Source: Rhipidocladum racemiflorum (Eukaryota; Streptophyta; Magnoliopsida; Poales; Poaceae). Taken from it: a stretch of 64,000 bases of DNA. The translations under genes and the position numbers were made by a program. Below the pieces are notes generated by a model. That model saw only the letters and a list, made by a program, of their open reading frames with translations. It was not told the origin of the DNA and searched no databases. How positions within the stretch are numbered: the first letter of the stretch is position 1; each line of letters begins with the position of its first letter. This document shows positions 36,263-46,466 of the stretch, in pieces. Where the stretch lies: positions 38,156,193 through 38,220,192 of the forward strand of contig CM070592.1 of NCBI GenBank assembly GCA_036346355.1, in the 5' to 3' direction.

Positions 36263-37071
36263 CCTGTGGCCCTTCCTTCTCCTCACTCCTCTGCGCCTCT
36301 CCCGACTCCTCTCCTCCATGGTGCCTCCGCCTCACCTACTTCAGTCCATGGCGCCTCCGCCTCCTCCCAGCTGGCTCGGTTGGTCTCTGGTGTCGTCGCC
36401 TCCCTCTTGGCTGGCGTCGGCTTACACCGTCCCGGGCAACCGCGCCGCCTCCAACTGCTGTCCCGCGCCGCCTCTACATGGACGCCGGTTTTGCCGGCTC
36501 CTCCTCCACCCCTACGGTTCCTAACCCGCCTGGCTTGGCCGTCTGGCCCTTGGCCAACTCCTCACTAGGCTTGGTAACCCTAGCTCATCTCTCCCCCTTT
36601 TCCTCTCTTTCTTCTTGTTGCTACTGATGGCTAATGGGTTACTCCTTTGGGATTTGCCACTCATCCAATCGATTTGCCTTGGCTCTGACTTTCGATTGGA
36701 GTTGAATGAATTGTTGATTTGCTCAGCCATTCTTATGATTTGAATGATGGATATGATGAATGAGTTGATGATGGTCATTTTTTAGTATTAGCTTGAAACT
36801 CATGATGATTGCTAGAATTTGGTTTACTGATTTCCTTATTAGGGATTGGTAACCCCTATTTCTTTACTTCCGAATTTCCCATTTCTAAACTGTGATTGAT
36901 GCTAGCACATAATACTTATGATCTGAAAATGGTGGATTTGAAGATAATTAGTCAGTACTGAGGTCATTTTCTTTGATCTGTGATGTGTATTAAATGACTT
37001 GTTGTAGATTGCTCATATTGAGATGAATGACAGAGATGTTTAATATATGATGAATGATTGGATGCTAAGTA
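36263..37071 (+). other. GC-rich exon-like block of the long LTR
   Basis: From 36270 to 36640 the sequence is GC-rich with CTCC and GCC words and several overlapping open frames, then turns AT-rich. The same arrangement occurs in the other long LTRs (61.8-62.2 kb, and inverted at 53.9-54.3 and 58.0-58.6 kb). It is treated as LTR sequence, not a gene. Confidence 0.5.
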
Positions 37072-37226
37072 GGGATGCAAATGGGCCGGCCCTAGGGTCT
37101 TTGACCCACTCTAGTTCATTTGTTTGCACTAAAACTTAAAAGGTGAAGTAAAAATTAAGTTTTTAGTGCAAACAAATGAACTAAAGTGGGTCAAAGAAGA
37201 CCCTAGGGTCGGCCCATTTGCATCCC
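37072..37226. mobile_element. 155-bp foldback MITE
   Basis: The two arms of about 70 bp are inverted copies, with GGGATGCAAATGGGCC and GGCCCATTTGCATCCC at the ends, and differ by a few bases and a 3-bp indel. The flanks TGCTAAGTA and TGCTAAGCA (37063-37071 and 37227-37235) match at 8 of 9 bases. A 9-bp TSD would suggest a Mutator-like element; the GGGATG start is also hAT-like. Confidence 0.85.
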
Positions 37227-37235
37227 TGCTAAGCA

Positions 37236-38489
37236 ACACTTAGAACCATTTCTTAATTGCTTATGTATGGCATGATGACAATGGTTCCTTACTAATTTGC
37301 TTCATGGCAAATGATGGGTTGATGCCATGTCCTGAGGTTTAGGCTATTTCCTCTTGGTCTATGATGCATGATCCATTGATTGATTCTTGGCAAGTTGGAT
37401 GGTATCTATGTGTCTTCCTAATAGTCAGTACGCCGGGGGAGCATGTTTGGCTGAGGAACACATGATGCAACCCTTGCTATGTTTCTATTCTAATTTACTG
37501 AGACCAAGATCTCTTGCTCTCCTATTATCCATTCTTACTTCTAGCTCATTTTTATCTCTACTGTCTGCTCTATTTCGATTTCCATACTTTTTGTTCTTGC
37601 TGTCTTTAGTACACTACTCTGCATGGAATCGGTTTTGTGGAGACTTACTTGGATGGATCTGAAATGGGGTTGGAGGGTGAAAGAAATGGTTGTGCTGCTC
37701 AGGTTCGGGCTCCTTCCTCCCTTCTGGTTCCTAGTTGCGCCCTGCGATCGTCCCTGGGGTCGGTCTCCTTGCTCCTGTCGATCCTTGTTCTTGGCTTCTG
37801 GAGCTCTAGCCGAAGGCGTGGTTTGGTCTGTGAAGTGCTGGGAGTTGAGTTACTTGGAAGTCTCCTCCTTTTAGCTGGGCGTTGGCTGGGCTTCGGCTGG
37901 TTCTGGAGACAGTCGTGCTGTCCCCTTTGTACAGTGACTGAACTCTATCCCTTATTCACTGTGAAGTATTACTGTGTGGTCTTCTACTGTTTTGCTAGGG
38001 TGAATTTGATTTCTATGTTTTGCTAATTTGATACACGCATCTACAGTCTACCTAGGTTTGTATACTGCCGAATGATGCAACCAATAATCGCTAGAGGGGC
38101 CAGATTAGTCTCTGGACGATCTAGGGTACCTCAATTGGCGATAATTAATTGAAATGAGCTGACTGCAGTTCCTAACTTATTTCTATTTTCATTTATTTAA
38201 TCGGTACTAATCTAATGCATTGCTATCTGGTTTCAATGCAGGTTATGCAGATGAAGATGAGGATGATTAGATTAGGATTTTATACCTTGTAATATTGTAC
38301 AATTAAATTGTAACTTGTTGATTGAATTTTGTAATTGAGACTTTTATTGTTTCAGAATTCCATAGTTGTAATTGATTTTCAATTTATAATATAATATTTC
38401 ATATACGTTAATAAAGTTTATTAACTGTTTTTGTTTAATTTTCCTCCTAATTCATCGTTAACTGTTAATTGATTGTGTGGGGTATTTCA
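37236..38489 (+). other. 3' part of the 7.65-kb LTR-type insertion
   Basis: The stretch around 38055-38160 matches the minus strand of 51350-51450 over about 90 bases (GCCGAATGATGCAA and TCTAGGGTACCTCA are shared). The GCAGATGAAGATGAGG part near 38246 corresponds to the LTR 3' region in the other copies. Open frames at 37387-38026 are not conserved between copies and are not genes. Confidence 0.55.
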
Positions 38490-40099
38490 CGGTCCACCAA
38501 CACTTGTCAATATATGAAAAAGAATTTTTGGCATTGATGTTAGCAGTTGAAAGGTGGAGACAATACTTGCAACATCATGAATTTGTGATCAGAACAGACC
38601 ATCGAAGCCTATGTTATCTTGAAGAGCGACAACTCCAATCTGAGATGCAGAGGAAGGCAATGACTCGATTGATGGGCCTCAGGTTCAAGATTGTGTACAA
38701 GAAAGGCAAAGAAAATATTGTCGCTGATGCACTGTCAAGGGCAGGCCATTCTATGGAATTGCAAGCAATTTTGGTAGTACAACCAGTTTGGTTCCAGGAG
38801 GTCATTAACTCCTACACTACAGACCAAGCAGCTCAGCAGAAGTTACAGCAATTGGCGGTACAAAGTCCCGATGAACATGGATATACTTTGATGCAAGGAA
38901 TCATCAGACAAAATGGAAGGATGTGGATTGGAAACAACTTGGCTCTGCAGACTAAATTAATCACAGCATTTCATTCTGGAGCTTTGGGAGGTCACTCGGT
39001 CATCCACACAACCTATCAAAGATTGAAGAAATTGTTCACATGGACAGGCATGAAGTAGCATGTGGAGGAATTTGTGAAGCAATGTCAAGTCTGTCAGATG
39101 GCAAAGGGCGAACGGTCGAAACTGGCCGGACTTCTTCAACCCTTGCCAGTCCCGGAAGCGGCTTGGCAAGACCTCACCATGGACTTTATTGAGGGACTTC
39201 CATTGTCGGAGGGCTACAACACTATTCTGGTGGTGGTCGATCGTTTTTCGAAGTACGCCCACTTCATCGCGCTTCGACATCCTTACACAGCACAAAAAGT
39301 GGCGAAGGTCTTTCTGGAACAGGTGGTGAGATTGCATGGGGTCCCAAAAACAATAACATCTGACCGGGATAAGATTTTTACCAGTATTTTTTGGAGGGAA
39401 TTGTTCAGTTCATTGGACACAAAACTCCAATACAGCACGGCGTACCATCCTCAAACTGACGGACAGAGCGAAAGGGTGAATCAGTGTCTTGAAATGTATT
39501 TGCGTTGCGCCGTTCATGAGACACCAGTAAAGTGGAAGAGCTGATTGGCATTAGCAGAGCTTTGGTACAATACAAGTTTCCATTCATCGCTTGGATGTTC
39601 GCCTTTCAAAGCCCTGTATGGCACTGAGCCCAATTATGGTGCTACCATCAGGCTGACGGATGATTGTTCACAGGAAGTGGCTGCTGTCATTCAGGACCGA
39701 CAACAGTACAATGAGTTCCTCATACAACACTTGGAGAGAGCTCAGAATCGGATGAAACAAAAAGCTGATCGCCACCGGCAAGAGAGACAATTTCAAGTTG
39801 GGGAGAAAGTTTTACTGAAATTACAGCCCTACGCTCAATCTTCTTTGGTAAACCGCCCGTTTCCGAAGTTAGCATACAAGTATTATGGATCGTATGTGGT
39901 AAAAGCTAAGATTGGACAAGCTGCTTACCAGTTGGATTTACCGGCTGACAGCCTAGTTCACCCGGTATTCCACGTCTCCCAGCTTAAGGCATTCACCCCT
40001 GATTTCTCACCTGTCTTCACCAAATTACCAAAGGTGAGGGAGTTGGACGTCAGTCATACTGAAGGTTTAACCAAAGGGAAAAGGGTAATAGTGCATTAA
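38490..40099 (+). pseudogene. RNase H end and integrase of gypsy element
   Basis: The frame resumes after the insertion with S-I-Y-E-K-E-F-L-A-L and T-D-H-R-S-L of RNase H. The integrase zinc-binding region follows (H...H...C-Q-V-C), then the catalytic D of T-M-D-F-I-E-G, the D of T-S-D-R-D and the E of G-Q-S-E-R. In-frame stops are TAG at 39056-39058 and TGA at 39542-39544. The C-terminal part ends early at TAA 40097-40099, without a chromodomain. Confidence 0.88.
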
Positions 40100-40114
40100 G
40101 AGTTGGGGTGGGGA
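40098..40114 (+). other. Purine-rich tract before right LTR
   Basis: AAGAGTTGGGGTGGGGA follows the stop codon of the last open part and would serve as the polypurine tract. The same tract is present at about 27266-27282 on the left, which is unexpected for a simple element. Confidence 0.55.
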
Positions 40115-40291
40115 CCAAACTTTATCAGAAGTATAAGTAGCGTGTAACAGAACCGAGACCGGCAGAAAAGATATGGAATGAAACAATTTACCTTTGTGTT
40201 TTTCCCCTTCTTCCTTCTCTGTTCCTCATTTCTTCTGGTTTGGGTGCCGACGATCTCACGCCCCGATCCACGGAGGCAACGGGACGTCACA

Positions 40292-41070
40292 ATATGCTTG
40301 CTAGGGTGCCAAGAATGGCTTTTGCACCTCTACACCTTGAGACTGTTAGTGGGATTTGGAAAAAATACCGATGCATTGCAACTCGACCATATATACATGT
40401 ACAAGGACCAATGGGACAAGAAGGGCTGAAAACTATCTCATATGCAGTGGCTTAACTAGAAAAAATTTAATAGAGGTGTACACTTATATGTATAATTGTA
40501 TGGTCTTATACAAAGGTTTCAGACCATCGTGAATCCAGTAAGTAAGTTCAAAATTTGTCAAGAAAAATACAATAAAAATAGTTTCAGAAAGTGCAGCCAA
40601 TTAACTTCCCCGGAAAATTGGATGGTTATGCTACATATATTTATCTTTGTTACAAAACGCACGATAAAAATATAGGGTCAAAGGAATAGGTTCAAACTTG
40701 ATAAAAATATTTTTTTGGCCCGCGGGCACGAACTTGCCGAAAAGAAAGCTCTTTGTTCGTGTGTGTTCTTCCCCGTACGTGTGTGTGTTCGAGAGCGGCA
40801 GCACCAATATGAGTGAGTGTTCTCCGGGCGATCTTGCCGATTTTCTTCCTGTTCTCTTTATTCCTCTTGGCTTGACTCCTTACAGACTCGACACAACAAG
40901 ATTTATACTCATGGCGTCATCGGCCGCACACGCACAGCTCCAACTAAAGACCCAACTTGGGTGATTGTTGGAACTAATCTTGTAACCGGTGAGTCCAATC
41001 ATTTGGTTATTAGGTTTTCCATAGCCAATGCATTAAGTGCGTGAGTTAGCTATACTAGTGTGTGTGTATG
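40292..41070. other. Intergenic, no gene supported
   Basis: It contains a GTGTGTG-rich bit near 40760-40790 and two short overlapping open frames without recognisable motifs. The 40800-41000 part looks like an LTR or UTR fragment but cannot be assigned. Confidence 0.35.
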
Positions 41071-41073
41071 TTA

Positions 41074-41353
41074 GGCTCCGTTTGGCAACTTGGAACCGAG
41101 TCGTTTCTACTAGAATCTAGAAGAAACCAGCCAAACGGGCTAAAGCTCGGAACGATTCTCCTCGGAACGTTTCTTCTTTTTTCCACGCTGAGGCCGAATC
41201 ACCCTCAACCCTGTTCCACCCTGATTCACAGAATCTAGACAGCTAGCCAAACGGTTTGCAGACAGTGATTCTGATTCTATCTGAAATGTTTCTACCAAGA
41301 ATCTAGAACCGTTTCTGTTTTTACTAGAATCTGGAACCGTACCAAACAGGGCC
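41074..41353. mobile_element. MITE with GGCTCCGTTTGG ends and TTA TSD
   Basis: The left end GGCTCCGTTTGG and right end CCAAACAGGGCC are inverted (two mismatches). TTA is duplicated at 41071-41073 and 41354-41356. CTAGAATCTAGA words repeat internally. It is a 280-bp non-coding Tourist-type element. Confidence 0.8.
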
Positions 41354-41356
41354 TTA

Positions 41357-42840
41357 GTTGCATGAGCACGTTGCTTACATGCAACGTGAGCGCGTGGCTT
41401 GCATGCTTGGAACGTGATTAGTGGTAGCGGTTGGTAGATAAGAGTCGGTCAATCAAGTAATTTGTTACTAGCTAGCCGGGTCTTTAGGTACACAGCGTAA
41501 GAAATGATCTTGCACCTGAAACACAAAAATTTGGCAAACAATGCTCATTGAAAGAGAAACTTGCACATGTAGTCATCACATACGTCAAACTGGCAACTTC
41601 AAAGGTAATTAAATTCCATGACATATTTGAAATTGCTCCTGTAAAACTGTCAGAATAAAACAAACTCTTATGCCATCAATGGAGTATTACACTACAGTAG
41701 ACATCTCATATCGAGTTATAACAACTAGATAATGTTGTAGTCTCCACGCAAAAATGAACTTGCACTTCAATCCTTTATCTTATACTGATATTAGACCAAA
41801 ATCTCCACTTTTAAAACAGTGAATCTGTGTGAAGAATCATGCCAGCCACCACTAGTGTGTCATTAAATTCCTGCGAATTATTGTTGCCAAAGCATCCATA
41901 ATGGTTGCGTAAACGATCCAAAATTACAACATATCTGAACAGTGATTTAACACCAAATTCAGTTGTCTCCTCACCTGATATTGATTTTTGTTGTTTTTTT
42001 CTTTCTTAAAATTTCCTCGATCCAACGTAACCCAAATTAACCTATTGTGTTGTAAGTCTGCAACTCCACCTTAGACTCTATATGTGTAGATCTTGCTACA
42101 GTAATCCATAGTAGCCGACGGATCATCGAAGAATTCGCCAATTGATTAATCACACATCGATGCTGCCAATAATAGGCATAATGGCCCTGAATTGGAATGA
42201 AATACACCTCCAATAGAAGCAGTGTGACGATCGATTGTGGTAGAAGATCGTCGATGGAGATGGCGTAGAATAGTGCCTAGGCATGACACCGGACGTCGCG
42301 GACAATAATGTTGGCGAAATTGGCGTTAGAACAGTCACCGGGTAGAGCGTGGGTCAACGCTCAGTTTAGAGCCGAGTCATGAAACAGAATTGAGACGAGT
42401 TCATCTGATCAGAGTTGAAGGTTGATATGCTACTATGTACGTGGAGCTATGAATCTCGTGTGTACGCAGCTTCGGAATTTCCTCGGTACATATTCCGTGT
42501 ACGTGAAGCAGGGCCGTAGAAACTAGAAATTTCCTACCAATTGTTTTTTCAGCAGTGCGGATGAAAAGCTTGCCTAGTGCTCCTCCTCCTCGGTTGTGAT
42601 GCTTTTGAATGGTTTCCTTCCTCGTATTGCTCTCTTGCTCTGCTTTCGACCAGGCCCAAACAACAGCTTCATGCCACAATCCAAAACGGAAGCGGCTTCG
42701 TCAACATTTTTCTTCTTCTTTTCGTGTGTGTCGCACGGCGGCAATAGAGTAATAGACAACAGAATTGTAATCCGCTTCCATGGACTCAAAGCCCACATCA
42801 CACAAGTTCTGGTAGTAGAACACAAACGACGCCTCGTTGA
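41357..42840. other. Intergenic, no gene supported
   Basis: AT-rich to about 42100, then mixed. Open frames at 42401-42679 and 42596-42889 overlap on opposite strands and show no domain. No RNA gene or terminal repeat is seen. Confidence 0.4.
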
Positions 42841-43389
42841 TAGAGATGGCACGGCAGATTTCACTACTCCGTATCCATACCCATGTTAGTAAAATATAAC
42901 TGCTATAATAACCATACTTGCACGCGGGTATAAAATTTACCCGTATCCATACCCGTGCGGGTAACGGGGACCCTACGGGTGACCCACACCCGTATTATAT
43001 ACAGATGTCCCTGCAGGTTGTAGTAACATATAAGGCAATTCAATAAAAATACAATGAATATTCATATTAAAAATTAATCATTATACTAAAGTGCACAGTT
43101 GGGTCTTGGGTAGTATATCTTATAAGGCAGTTAGGGTTTAGAGATTTTGGGTTGATCGGCTGAGCTGCACAGTTGAGCCTTGAGCAATTGGGCCAGATCG
43201 ATAGTGGATCAAACCCACGGGTGAACGGGTATGGGTAATAGCAGAACGGACTCGTACACCGCTCTATCCGCTGGGTAGTAACTTTTGCCCGTTAATATAC
43301 TCACGGGTATGAAAAATGATTCATACTCGGCTCCTAATGAAGTAAATACCTATCGAGTTTTGGGTTTCCGGTCCCTCTTACCATCTCTA
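42841..43389. mobile_element. hAT-like element with degenerate TSD
   Basis: It starts TAGAGATGG and ends CCATCTCTA. The flanks CTCGTTGA and CTCATTGG agree at 6 of 8 positions. Subterminal regions carry ACCCGTATCC and CGGGTATGGGTA words in opposite orientation, the same design as the 35.2-kb hAT. It encodes no transposase. Confidence 0.7.
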
Positions 43390-43898
43390 CTCATTGGGAT
43401 GACGATGATGATGACTTCCCAAGCTACACGATAAAGCTTTTACGACACTCACCGTCCGGCACTGAAAATGATCAACAACACTGCTGTACCTGTAGCTAAC
43501 CACTGCTAGTATTACAATACCGTTTCAAAACGGAGCTCGAAAATCACTCACCGTCCAGCACCGAAAATTGATAGAAATTGAACCGTTTTCAAGTCAAGCT
43601 CTTTGAACTCGACGGTCAAACAAATTTGAAAATAGACCGATTTTATCAATTTTCAAGCGATTTTTGACCAATTTTCTTCAAAAAAAAATTGGGCATACCA
43701 AACTAAACAATTCGGAAACCCATTTTTGACCGGTTTACATCGCATAAAAATTTTCTAATTTTTTAAAATTGTACGATTTATCAATTAGTATAATTTATCG
43801 AGTCGACTTGATAAGATTGAAAATCGTGATTTTTGAATAATTTTCATCGATTTTTGAAACACTACTTTTCCTATATAAGAAATGACAAGTCGTTACAG
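43390..43898. other. Intergenic, short internal near-repeats
   Basis: CACTCACCGTCC followed by GGCACTGAAAA or AGCACCGAAAA occurs near 43447 and 43550, then AT-rich sequence. No gene or terminal repeat is supported. Confidence 0.4.
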
Positions 43899-44010
43899 TA
43901 GGGATGAAAATGGTCGGTAAATAGTTATTCCGTTTCCATTTCCACATTTTTTACCGGTAATGAAAATGGTCGGTAAATAGTTATTCCGTTTCCATCTCCA
44001 CATTTTCTTA
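43899..44010. repeat. hAT-related 56-bp tandem duplication
   Basis: TAGGGATGAAAATGGTCGG begins near 43900, and the following ATGAAAATGGTCGGTAAATA unit repeats 56 bases later, near 43960. The start resembles the hAT terminus at 35208, so this is probably a hAT end that was duplicated locally. Confidence 0.7.
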
Positions 44011-44281
44011 AGAAGTCTGTATGCATAAATCTCTTGCTCTTGACATCAAGTCTGGAAACAACGACAAGCAGGATTACTTTGGAACTGATACTGTTCGATC
44101 CTTGCATAAGCAACATAGCAAGATATCGACCAAAAAGACCATAAAGTTGTTGGATGGTCCACCTTGCTCAAAAAAGCCAAAGCTAGAGCCAGTCCAAACC
44201 GCCGGAGATGCTGAAGCTAAGGGCCATAACTTCACGTCGCAGAAGATTGTGCCTGAATTGACACAGTGCACTCCATCTGGT
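44006..44281 (+). pseudogene. Orphan exon-like open frame, unknown product
   Basis: An AG acceptor-like site near 44011 and a GTAAAT donor-like site at 44280 bound an open stretch of about 90 codons. The peptide is basic and polar, with a K-K-P-K-L-E-P nuclear-signal-like cluster. It looks like one internal exon of a nuclear protein, but no neighbouring exons are visible upstream (hAT repeats) or downstream. It could be a captured or stranded exon. I do not recognise the family. Confidence 0.4.
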
Positions 44282-44339
44282 AAATTATCAAGTTTCTTTT
44301 TCTTCATTTATGGGTGTCTCCATTTGACATAATGAAGCT

Positions 44340-45051
44340 CTCATTTTAACTTACTAAATGATTCTTCATATATTCATGGATTCATTCTGGATCTTCCCAA
44401 TCAGAGCTTCATTAACCTAGCAGTATAATATAATGATATTTTGATGAGTTAATAGAGTGGTGCAAAGCAGCTTTGTTGCTCTGATATGTTTATTTTTTGC
44501 TTTGGGCTAAATGCATGTTACCATGTTTTGAATCAAAACCATGTTGCCGTTGCACTGATTTCCTTATTGCTGTTTCTCTCTTTTCCTTGGGGCTTCTGTA
44601 CTAGCTTTACAATACATCGCTACATTGTTTGGGGCAAATTATTATATGAAGATACCTACAACTTTTTGAGCAATACACTTGCCCCGTTCACAGAACTTCT
44701 ACATTAGCACATAGTGTTCAGTTTTAGATACTAAATAAATGCCAACTTCAACCTGTTGCACTTCTTGCTCCATTTAATCGGTTCAAACACTTCTGTGGCA
44801 TTATACTTCGATGTATATCTAAGGTATCATTAATATGGTTGCTCTAGTGCTCTTTGCTATTAGCGACAAACAACAATATCACAGTACATCTGACATTGCA
44901 ATAATACAATAACTAATGCTACATAGTCTAACAAACACACATAGTCCAACAAAGAGTAAGTGAAATTCACACACACATAGTCCAACACATATAGTCCAAC
45001 ACATAGAGTTAAATTATGCAAAGCAAATTTCTTCATGTATATATCAAGATA
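44340..45051. other. Intergenic, with CATAGTCCAACA repeats
   Basis: No gene is supported. The word CATAGTCCAACA or close variants occurs four times between about 44923 and 45004, just beyond the stop codon of the minus-strand gene and probably in its 3' flank. Confidence 0.45.
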
Positions 45052-45550
45052 TCAAGGCTCAACATCGTCATTTGTCCCCATAGCATCCACATCTTCAATT
45101 AAGGTTGCTATTCTGTTCGTGGAATCTGAAATGGGTAAACAAGAAAAAATTAGTAGTTATGAACCAAGATATTCTTCGAGTAGGAATCTAAATATTTACA
45201 CATATTTGGAATATATACCGTTCATGCAAATGCCGATTCGGATCATGTTGATGCCGATTCGGATCATGTTGATGCCGGCTCGGATCAATTCATATCCGCC
45301 CGCCTTGCGCTGTTGCTTCACTGTGTGAGGAAAGTCTTTATAGATTGGGTTTGGACCCTCGTCGGAGGAGGAGCTGTCGCTGTCGTCTGAGGAACGGTGC
45401 TGCATTGTTAATCCACTAGGGGCTCCAACAAGGAAAGAATTGCTTTAGCGTGCATATCATAGCAGACTCACCTCCGGCGCCGGGCGGCGGCGCCGGCTGC
45501 TTGCCACAGCACAGCAAAGGACTCTTGTCCCCGACACCGCCGCTGGCCAT
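45052..45550 (-). CDS. Small three-exon gene, 118 aa, unknown function
   Basis: Coding exons on the minus strand: 45550-45472, 45422-45219, 45125-45052, with GT donors, AG acceptors and matching phases (1 and 1). Exon 1 is rich in Gly, Pro and Cys. Exon 2 has an acidic serine run (S-S-D-D-S-D-S-S-S-S-D-E) and a tandem 7-residue repeat built on G-I-N-M-I-R-I. Exon 3 ends D-D-V-E-P before TGA. No signal peptide or membrane segment is seen. An upstream ATG at 45612 is out of this frame and meets an early stop. I do not recognise the family. The gene model rests on phase agreement and the promoter, not on homology, so a relic is possible. Confidence 0.6.
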
Positions 45551-45634
45551 TCTTCCAGACGCGACGCGCAAGTGTTGGGTGAATGTGTGCAGAAGAAGCA
45601 GTTGCGATCCATTGCTGTGGTGGGCGGGGGCCGG

Positions 45635-45643
45635 CTTAAATAG
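45635..45643 (-). promoter_or_regulatory. TATA box of the 118-aa gene
   Basis: CTATTTAAG on the minus strand, in a GC-rich context, lies 85 bases upstream of the chosen start codon. Spacing is right for a short 5' UTR. Confidence 0.55.
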
Positions 45644-45699
45644 CGGCGGAAAGGACGGCAGTTCCGGGGGGAGTTGCTTAGCGCGTGAAAGGAGGGCGG

Positions 45700-46440
45700 T
45701 TCCGGGGGGCGTTGCGGACAGACGCTCCCTGACATCGCGCGGGCGGCTGTGTCATGTGTTAGAACTAGGCTTGTGCTTGCCCAAAGTCTCTTGGGATTTG
45801 ATAAACCGCGCGCGCTCTTGCGAGCAGCAGTTTGATCGCGATGGCTGGTTATGTGAGAGGCGCGCAATGTGTAACCAGGTGTGATTGAATACAGAATAAT
45901 TTGATTTTCCTTGTATACGTGATCAACCACGTTAGACAACCATTTGCTACACAATCTACAAACAAGCCATATATGCAGAGGTCGACGCGCGCCTTCTCCA
46001 AAAAATTTGATTTTCCTTGTGTAGGATCGGCACCGTCTACGTGGAGCATCAAGACAGCTGCGTGGCAAACTTATGCTATTTAATTAACTGGATTGGGAAT
46101 TTAAAGAATCACAGGCACACCAAGAGAGTTGTAAGAGCTTAAAAACTAATAAACTATTAAATTATCAGCGAAAAGAATATCAAAATTGATACTTTTAGTA
46201 GAAATATACGCCTAGAAACTTCTTCAGGTCATGCCCCAGAGCAATCTCCTGCAGCAAGACAGGTGCTTGGCTGATGTTAGTATGCAAAGCTAGTGCAATG
46301 TTCACAGCAACATCTTTAATATATTTTCTAGTAAGATCAGTACAGGGCCGACGCCAAATCTTCGTAATTCCAAACTACACCAGCTATTAATCATGCCATA
46401 CACCAATGTCATTCAAGCCTTTTTTTCCCCGCAGACCATT
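45700..46440. other. Intergenic between the two minus-strand genes
   Basis: AT-rich beyond about 45850. Near-repeats TTTGATTTTCCTTGT(A/G)TA occur at about 45900 and 46007. The long minus-strand open frame 45457-46068 passes through promoter sequence and is not a gene. Confidence 0.45.
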
Positions 46441-46466
46441 CAACATATACGGTGAAAAGGAACAAA

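Larger units (their letters stand above)
30838..38489 (+). mobile_element. 7.65-kb TG...CA insertion with 5-bp TSD
   Basis: It begins TGTGGCGACCCG and ends GGGGTATTTCA. The host sequence is duplicated as CGGTC on both sides (30833-30837 and 38490-38494), and the host RNase H frame continues exactly across it. No gag or pol is visible inside. The left 1.4 kb has LTR-3'-end landmarks in minus orientation (hairpin GAGTACAAAGATGTACTC at 31221). The right 0.5 kb has comparable landmarks in plus orientation and matches 50657-51470 inverted. It is best read as a very long solo LTR or a non-coding LTR-type element that later received a hAT and a MITE. Confidence 0.75.
27226..40291 (+). mobile_element. 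Decayed Ty3/gypsy retrotransposon, multiply interrupted
   Basis: It contains gag, protease, RT, RNase H and integrase in Ty3/gypsy order. A 92-bp direct repeat (27226-27317 and 40058-40149, one mismatch) marks both ends and contains a purine-rich tract (GAGTTGGGGTGGGGA). At the right, LTR-like sequence continues to GGGACGTCACA at 40291. On the left it stops at 27317, so the left LTR looks deleted. Interruptions are a LINE tail at 28506, a 7.65-kb insertion at 30838, and three in-frame stops. The C-terminus lacks the chromodomain expected after the conserved D-V-S-H-T-E. The element cannot move on its own. Confidence 0.8.

Noticed and set aside
36055..36627. 190-aa plus-strand open frame
   Set aside because: It begins in the subterminal repeats of the hAT element and crosses its end into LTR sequence, so it is a chance frame.
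45457..46068. 203-aa minus-strand open frame
   Set aside because: It runs through the TATA box and intron 1 of the 118-aa gene in another frame and has no domain.
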